Source: a bacterium (lineage in GTDB: Bacteria > Patescibacteriota > Minisyncoccia > Phycocordibacterales > UBA2163). Taken from it: a DNA stretch of 23,905 bases. Position 1 is the first letter of the stretch. Each line of letters begins with the position of its first letter. This document shows, piece after piece, positions 19,298 to 23,905 of this stretch. The stretch covers positions 1-23,905 of the forward strand of contig JABGQE010000006.1 in assembly GCA_018648925.1 (NCBI GenBank), written 5' to 3'. The notes under the pieces are model-generated. The model saw only the letters and a list, made by a program, of their open reading frames with translations. It was not told the DNA's origin and did no database searches. The position numbers were made by a program, and so were the translations under genes.

Positions 19298-19309
19298 ATA
19301 ATTAACTCA

Positions 19310-20860
19310 ATGAGTACAAAAAACTTTGCAAAAGTTTACAGTGCGCAGACGACACTACTTTCTGCGCAGATTATTGATATTGAAGTTGATCTTTCAAAAG
19401 GTTTACATAGTTTTACTGTAGTAGGACTTCCTGATAAGGCTGTGGAGGAGTCGCGCGACAGAGTTTCCGCAGCTATAAAGAATTCTGACTACAAGTCACC
19501 TAAAGTTAAGAATCAAAAAGTCGTCATCTCTCTTGCACCTGCTGATATTAAAAAAGAAGGACCAGTGTTTGATCTAGGCATAGCACTTGCATACCTGCTA
19601 TCGTGCGATGACATAAAGTTTGACCCAGAAGATAAGCTTTTTTTAGGTGAGCTTTCTCTGGATGGATATTTAAGGAAGATAAACGGCGTATTACCAATAG
19701 TACTTGAAGCTAAGAAGCAGGGATTTGAAGAAGTTTTTCTGCCATATGAAAATGCCGAAGAAGGTGCGCTTATAGATGGTATTAAAATATACGGTGTTAA
19801 AAGTTTGAAAGAAGTAATAGAACATCTAGATGAGAAACAGACAGAAAATAAGCTCATAGAACAAGAAAAGAAAACAGAAGCTAAGACTACAAAAGTAGAT
19901 TATCTGATTGATTTTGGCGATATTAAGGGGCAAGAGAGGGCAAAGCGCGGGTTAGAAATTGCTGCAGCAGGTGGGCATAATATCGCTATGTACGGCCCAC
20001 CAGGGACAGGTAAGACCATGCTAGCAAAAGCATTTTGCCATATTCTGCCAGAGCTTTCGTTTGATGATGCACTAGAGACCACTTCTATACACTCCATTGC
20101 AGGAACTTTGAACGAAACGCTTATGACCAAGCCGCCCTTTAGGACACCTCATCATACTGCATCGCATGTGGCGATAGTCGGTGGAGGCACGATACCAAAA
20201 CCAGGGGAGATAACTCTCGCACATAGAGGAGTACTCTTCCTAGACGAGTTTCCAGAGTTTGAGAGGAGGGTGGTAGAGGCTCTTAGGCAACCACTTGAGG
20301 ACAGAGTGATAAGTATCTCACGTGCGAAGGGGACAGCGCTTTTCCCTGCGAGTTTTATATTAGTAGCAGCGATGAATCCGTGTCCATGTGGCAACTTCGG
20401 AAGCAAACGTCGGTGTATCTGTTCACATATGGCGCTTGAGAGGTATAAAAGAAAAATTTCAGGGCCAATAATAGACCGTATAGATATGTGGATTGAAGTA
20501 GCGAACATTTCTCACGAAAAACTTTCAGAAGATGCAGGTGAAAACAGAGAAAGCGAAAGGATAAAAGAGAACATTTTAAAGGCGCGTAGTGTTCAAAAAG
20601 AAAGATTCATAAATACAAATAAAAGAGTACAAACAAATAGCGAGATGAACAGCAAAGACTTGTCTAAGCTTGTTAAATTAAAAGACGATGCACAGAAAAG
20701 TCTGAACACCGCTGCACGTAATATGGATTTGTCTCCGCGTGCATATCATAGGGTTATCAAGCTCTCCCGCACTATTGCTGATTTAGACAAGAGTACAGAT
20801 GTAGAAGAGAGTCATATTCTAGAAGCACTTCAGTACAGACCTAAACAGGTAAATGAATAA
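19310..20860 (+). CDS. comM: ComM / YifB family Mg-chelatase-like AAA+ ATPase
   Basis: A 516-residue protein. Order of parts: an N-terminal Lon-protease-like fold (about 1-170, with FTVVGLPDKAVEESRDRV), the Mg-chelatase AAA+ core with Walker A GPPGTGKT (229-236), Walker B GVLFLDEF, the cysteine cluster NPCPCGNFGSKRRCICS, and the C-terminal helical domain ending DVEESHILEALQYR. ComM is a hexameric branch-migration helicase that aids integration of transformed DNA, so natural competence is possible. I chose ATG 19310; an ATG 18 bp earlier lies inside the terminator. Confidence 0.95.
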   Translation: MSTKNFAKVYSAQTTLLSAQIIDIEVDLSKGLHSFTVVGLPDKAVEESRDRVSAAIKNSDYKSPKVKNQKVVISLAPADIKKEGPVFDLGIALAYLLSCDDIKFDPEDKLFLGELSLDGYLRKINGVLPIVLEAKKQGFEEVFLPYENAEEGALIDGIKIYGVKSLKEVIEHLDEKQTENKLIEQEKKTEAKTTKVDYLIDFGDIKGQERAKRGLEIAAAGGHNIAMYGPPGTGKTMLAKAFCHILPELSFDDALETTSIHSIAGTLNETLMTKPPFRTPHHTASHVAIVGGGTIPKPGEITLAHRGVLFLDEFPEFERRVVEALRQPLEDRVISISRAKGTALFPASFILVAAMNPCPCGNFGSKRRCICSHMALERYKRKISGPIIDRIDMWIEVANISHEKLSEDAGENRESERIKENILKARSVQKERFINTNKRVQTNSEMNSKDLSKLVKLKDDAQKSLNTAARNMDLSPRAYHRVIKLSRTIADLDKSTDVEESHILEALQYRPKQVNE

Positions 20861-20895
20861 ATAAAACCCCTAGGTTAAACCTAGGGGTTTTATTT
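20859..20895. terminator. Bidirectional terminator between comM and the M23 peptidase gene
   Basis: A near-perfect stem, AAATAAAACCCCTAGGT-like on the left (from 20859) and its complement ending at 20895, overlaps the comM stop codon and serves both convergent genes. Confidence 0.85.
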
Positions 20896-20903
20896 TAATT
20901 TAT

Positions 20904-21905
20904 CTAAAAAGGATTCTTAGCGCCGCGGATTTCAAAGTGAACGTGAGGCCCAGTTGAACGGCCGGTTGAGCCGACATAACCGATAACTTGTCCTTGTACT
21001 ACGTGTTGTCCAGAGTAAACGATGTTGCTTGAGTTGTGAGAGTAAAGTGTTTGTGTGCCATTACTGTGTTTTATAACAATATATTTTCCATATCCACCGT
21101 TCCATCCAGAGCCTCTACTTATAATCACATCACCTGATGCAGAAGCTAGTACTGGTGTACCGACAGGTGCTGCATAATCAACCCCATTGTATCCATGTAG
21201 TCCTTGTGAGCGTCGTCCAGCTGTAAGAGGTTTGATGTAGTAACCACTGTATGAAGGGCCGTTTGACCCTCTTATGACAGTACCTGCGGCAGAATATTTA
21301 GGTGTCGCGATCTCACCACCTGGAACTACAACAACATCTCCAACAGCAATAGTTGATTCTAAAGTAAGATCGTTATACTGAAGTATTTCTTCGTAATCAC
21401 CGTCATATTTCTTTGTAATACTTTTGACAGTCTCACCCTTCACTACAGTGTGCCGTACTCCTGTGATAGGAAGTATTACAAGTGTCTGCCCTGGTGTTAT
21501 GAATGAACCTCGTTTGATGTCATTTGCCCAAATAATAGTATTTGTAGAAACACTAAACATCTTTGCAATCTGTGAGAGAGAGTCTCCTTCACGCACTACA
21601 TATATGCTGATTTCATCAGATGACGCTGGTCGCTCTTCTATCTCTGCAAGTGTTCCAGATGGACCGATTTCAGAAAGTAGTGCTTCATCATCCACAATAG
21701 TTATTCCTCCGCCACCTTTTACTGGATTTGGGTCTATATTTAATGCTGCTCTAAGTACTGGCATTGTTTGTGAGTTATGCACACTAGCTGTAGCTATTCC
21801 TGCTTTTACTGGTGCTGAAAACAGGCTTGAAACAAAAGAAAATACCCCAGCATGAGCAAGTCCTGGAGTAGAGAGAGCACCTATGATAAATACAGAAAAT
21901 ACCAC
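20904..21905 (-). CDS. LysM-containing M23 family metallopeptidase
   Basis: A 333-residue exported protein: a hydrophobic N-terminal segment ending in LAHAG, two LysM peptidoglycan-binding domains (about 100-146 and 150-196), then an M23 lysostaphin-like domain (about 225-333). Asp243, His290 (LYSH) and His321/His323 (HVHFE) are present. The first zinc ligand, normally His in HxGxD, is Tyr239 (YNGVD); His237 is two residues earlier. It probably remodels or binds peptidoglycan. The start is uncertain: GTG at 21905 gives an uncharged n-region, while the frame stays open to 22032 with a basic stretch but no ATG, GTG or TTG. Confidence 0.88.
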   Translation of the reverse strand: MVFSVFIIGALSTPGLAHAGVFSFVSSLFSAPVKAGIATASVHNSQTMPVLRAALNIDPNPVKGGGGITIVDDEALLSEIGPSGTLAEIEERPASSDEISIYVVREGDSLSQIAKMFSVSTNTIIWANDIKRGSFITPGQTLVILPITGVRHTVVKGETVKSITKKYDGDYEEILQYNDLTLESTIAVGDVVVVPGGEIATPKYSAAGTVIRGSNGPSYSGYYIKPLTAGRRSQGLHGYNGVDYAAPVGTPVLASASGDVIISRGSGWNGGYGKYIVIKHSNGTQTLYSHNSSNIVYSGQHVVQGQVIGYVGSTGRSTGPHVHFEIRGAKNPF

Positions 21906-22041
21906 TTTTGTAGCTAAAAGTGTCCAAAATGATGTATTTTTCGCCTGATTCTTAGCGGATCTATAGGGAAGATCAGGGTCTTGTTTAGTGGGTATGATAT
22001 GTTTATGTTTATAGCGACAATACTGAATTTTCTAGAATATG

Positions 22042-22057
22042 TGGCTTTGTTAAGCCA
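22042..22057. other. Small hairpin upstream of the M23 peptidase gene
   Basis: TGGCTT (22042-22047) and AAGCCA (22052-22057) form a 6-bp hairpin with loop TGTT in the divergent intergenic region. An 8-bp palindrome CCGTACGG follows at about 22073. Their role is unknown. Confidence 0.4.
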
Positions 22058-22161
22058 TTAAGAAAACTGCTACCGTACGGCATTTCACTACTATACCCCC
22101 GTCAGATATAAAGTCAACGAGGTTATCCACCATGCCATAAACTGTGATATAGTACAGAAAC

Positions 22162-23905
22162 ATGCACTTAAAAGGACTAAATCCACAACAAAAAGAAGCA
22201 GTACTACATAAAGACGGCCCGCTTTTGATAATTGCGGGAGCTGGAGCAGGGAAAACCAAAACCATTACACACAGAATCCTTAATCTTATAAAAACAGGCA
22301 CTGCGCCCGAGAATATTCTTGCAGTTACATTTACAAACAAAGCTGCAAAAGAAATGAAAGAGCGAGTGAGGGATTTGCTTGATAAAGACAAAGAGATTAA
22401 TTTTCCGATATCTCAAAACTCATATCCTTTTGTTGCGACATTTCATGCTCTTGGTGTAAAGATACTTAAAGAGAATGCGCGTGTGCTAAATACTACGAGA
22501 CATTTCAAAATCTTTGATAGGAACGACTCTATACGTGCTATTAAAGATGCACTTAAGAAATTTGATTATGACCCTAAGCAATATCCGCCAAAAAAGATAT
22601 TAAGTATAATTTCCAAACAAAAAGGTGACGCAATATCATTAAAAATGTACGAAGGTAATGTCGGCAACTCATATTTCCCCAAAATAGTTGCACAGGTCTG
22701 GAATGAGTATGAAAAAGCTTTGCATACAGAAAAAGCGTATGACTTTGACGACCTACTTTTAAAAACTGTAAACTTGTTGGAACAAAACCAAAACATTTTA
22801 GAACGTTATCAAAACATTTGGAAATACATTCATATAGACGAGTATCAAGATACAAACAAAGTTCAGTATAAGCTTGCAAATTTACTTGCACACAAACATA
22901 GCAATGTCTGTGTAGTGGGGGATGTAGACCAAAACATTTATAGTTGGCGTGGGGCAGACATCCAGAACATGTTAGATTTTGAAAAGCAATACAAAGGAAC
23001 AAAAACACTCTTACTTGAGGAAAATTATCGTTCTACTAAAACTATCTTAGAGGCATCAAACAGGATAATAAAGAAAAACAAAAACAGAAAGGAAAAAACT
23101 CTCTTCACAAACAATCAAGACGGCGAAAACATCTCACTTTTCTCTGCATACAATGAGATGCAAGAAGCACAGTTTGTCGCTCTCAAGGCGGGGGAGCTTA
23201 TAGACGCAGGGATAAACCCTAAAGAAATAGCCGTCCTTTATAGGGCTAACTTTCAGTCTAGAATCTTAGAAGAGGTGTTTTTGGCGATGGATATACCGTA
23301 TCAAGTGCTCGGTGTGCGCTTCTTTGAGCGTAAAGAGGTAAAGGATATTTTGGCATTTCTCTCTGCTGCTCTTAATCCAGACAGCATTTCTGATATGAAA
23401 AGAATTATAAACGTGCCAGCAAGAGGGATTGGTAAAGTCACTTTACTTAAGATAGTAGAGGGCAGGGAGGAGGAGCTAAGTGCTAAAGTTGCACAGAAGG
23501 TTGCAGACTTTAAACATTTACTTGAGAGGATCGCAGAGGTAGCGATGAGTAAAAACCCAAGTGAGACTATTAAATTTATTCTAAAAGAATCTGGTATTGA
23601 AGCAATGCTGAAAACCAAAAATGAAGAAGATCTTGAACGACTCGAAAACATAAAGGAGCTTGCAACTCTTGCAATGCGTTACGACAAACTTTCTCCACAA
23701 GAGGGGATAGAGAAACTTCTAGAAGACGCAGCATTAGCAAGTGACCAAGACGAGCTTAAGGAAGACAAGAATGCAGTCAGGCTGATGACAGTGCACGCAT
23801 CTAAAGGTTTAGAGTTTGGAGTTGTGTTTATAACAGGACTTGAGGACGGACTTTTCCCACATACATCTATGTCAGACGAGAAGAGAGACGACGAAGAAGA
23901 ACGAA
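22162..23905 (+). CDS. pcrA: UvrD/PcrA-type superfamily 1 DNA helicase (partial, runs off the window)
   Basis: An open frame of 581 codons from ATG 22162 to the window end without a stop. Helicase motifs in order: the Q-motif LNPQQKEAV, Walker A GAGAGKT (26-32), motif Ia AVTFTNKAAKEMKERV, motif II IDEYQDTN, motif III VVGDVDQNIYSWRGAD, motif IV ENYRSTKTIL, and motif V TVHASKGLEFGVVFITGLEDGLFPH. Motif VI and the C-terminus lie beyond the window. It unwinds DNA 3' to 5' in repair and replication restart. Motif III carries Val and Asn where DDQS is common. It is divergent from the M23 gene, with a -10-like TATAGT near 22149. Confidence 0.94.
   Translation, partial: MHLKGLNPQQKEAVLHKDGPLLIIAGAGAGKTKTITHRILNLIKTGTAPENILAVTFTNKAAKEMKERVRDLLDKDKEINFPISQNSYPFVATFHALGVKILKENARVLNTTRHFKIFDRNDSIRAIKDALKKFDYDPKQYPPKKILSIISKQKGDAISLKMYEGNVGNSYFPKIVAQVWNEYEKALHTEKAYDFDDLLLKTVNLLEQNQNILERYQNIWKYIHIDEYQDTNKVQYKLANLLAHKHSNVCVVGDVDQNIYSWRGADIQNMLDFEKQYKGTKTLLLEENYRSTKTILEASNRIIKKNKNRKEKTLFTNNQDGENISLFSAYNEMQEAQFVALKAGELIDAGINPKEIAVLYRANFQSRILEEVFLAMDIPYQVLGVRFFERKEVKDILAFLSAALNPDSISDMKRIINVPARGIGKVTLLKIVEGREEELSAKVAQKVADFKHLLERIAEVAMSKNPSETIKFILKESGIEAMLKTKNEEDLERLENIKELATLAMRYDKLSPQEGIEKLLEDAALASDQDELKEDKNAVRLMTVHASKGLEFGVVFITGLEDGLFPHTSMSDEKRDDEEER

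Noticed and set aside
1..23905. CRISPR arrays, insertion sequences, rRNA genes, prophage
   Set aside because: No regularly spaced direct repeats, transposase frames, rRNA or phage structural genes were seen.

Overview
The window looks like the origin-proximal part of the chromosome of a small-genome, AT-rich bacterium, most likely a member of the Patescibacteria/CPR (Parcubacteria-like). That assignment is an inference. It rests on compact single-copy housekeeping genes, a four-helix-bundle S23 gene beside dnaA, four tRNA genes without an encoded CCA, a LysM-M23 envelope peptidase, a single Xer recombinase and a near absence of Shine-Dalgarno sequences on core genes. GC content was judged by eye, not computed.

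Layout. Positions 1-861 hold the tail of a probable DEAD-box helicase, a bidirectional terminator and a GNAT acetyltransferase on the minus strand. Positions 862-3607 hold dnaN and dnaA (both minus), separated by an AT-rich DnaA-box region that I call the likely oriC. To the right, on the plus strand, come an S23-family gene flanked by inverted repeats, rpmH (44 aa), rnpA, an unrecognised gene, clpP, rny (RNase Y) and hup, then tRNA-Gly(UCC). A 36-residue acidic micro-gene (minus) and a membrane-anchored trypsin-like protease (plus) diverge at 8.5-8.7 kb. The protease ends tail-to-tail against an MscS channel. An unrecognised gene at 11161-11688 has complementary 5' and 3' UTRs.

Positions 11.8-14.4 kb hold tRNA-Pro, yraN, a perfect parS site with several degenerate ones, a second DnaA-box cluster, tRNA-Arg, tRNA-Gly(GCC) and the CCA-adding enzyme. 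A 365-bp non-coding stretch with tandem hairpins follows. The right part carries xth, a tyrosine recombinase, rpsO, a NYN-domain protein, an unrecognised membrane protein, a DksA-like protein lacking half its zinc ligands, comM, a LysM-M23 peptidase and the start of a UvrD/PcrA helicase that runs off the window.

Functional logic. The region combines replication start (dnaA, dnaN, DnaA boxes), segregation (parS cluster, Xer recombinase), RNA maturation (rnpA, rny, cca with tRNAs that need it) and translation (rpmH, rpsO, tRNAs). Several genes have a -10 box only 6-9 nt upstream of ATG and no Shine-Dalgarno, which suggests leaderless mRNAs. Two unrecognised genes (4798 and 11161) instead carry TTGACA promoters, purine-rich ribosome-binding sites and strong terminators.

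The most unusual non-coding structures are a 71-bp hairpin element present twice (7721-7791 and 15520-15590) whose outer stem differs between copies by compensatory pairs; the parS/DnaA-box cluster at 12.1-12.6 kb; and the 22-bp complementarity between the two UTRs around 11161-11688.
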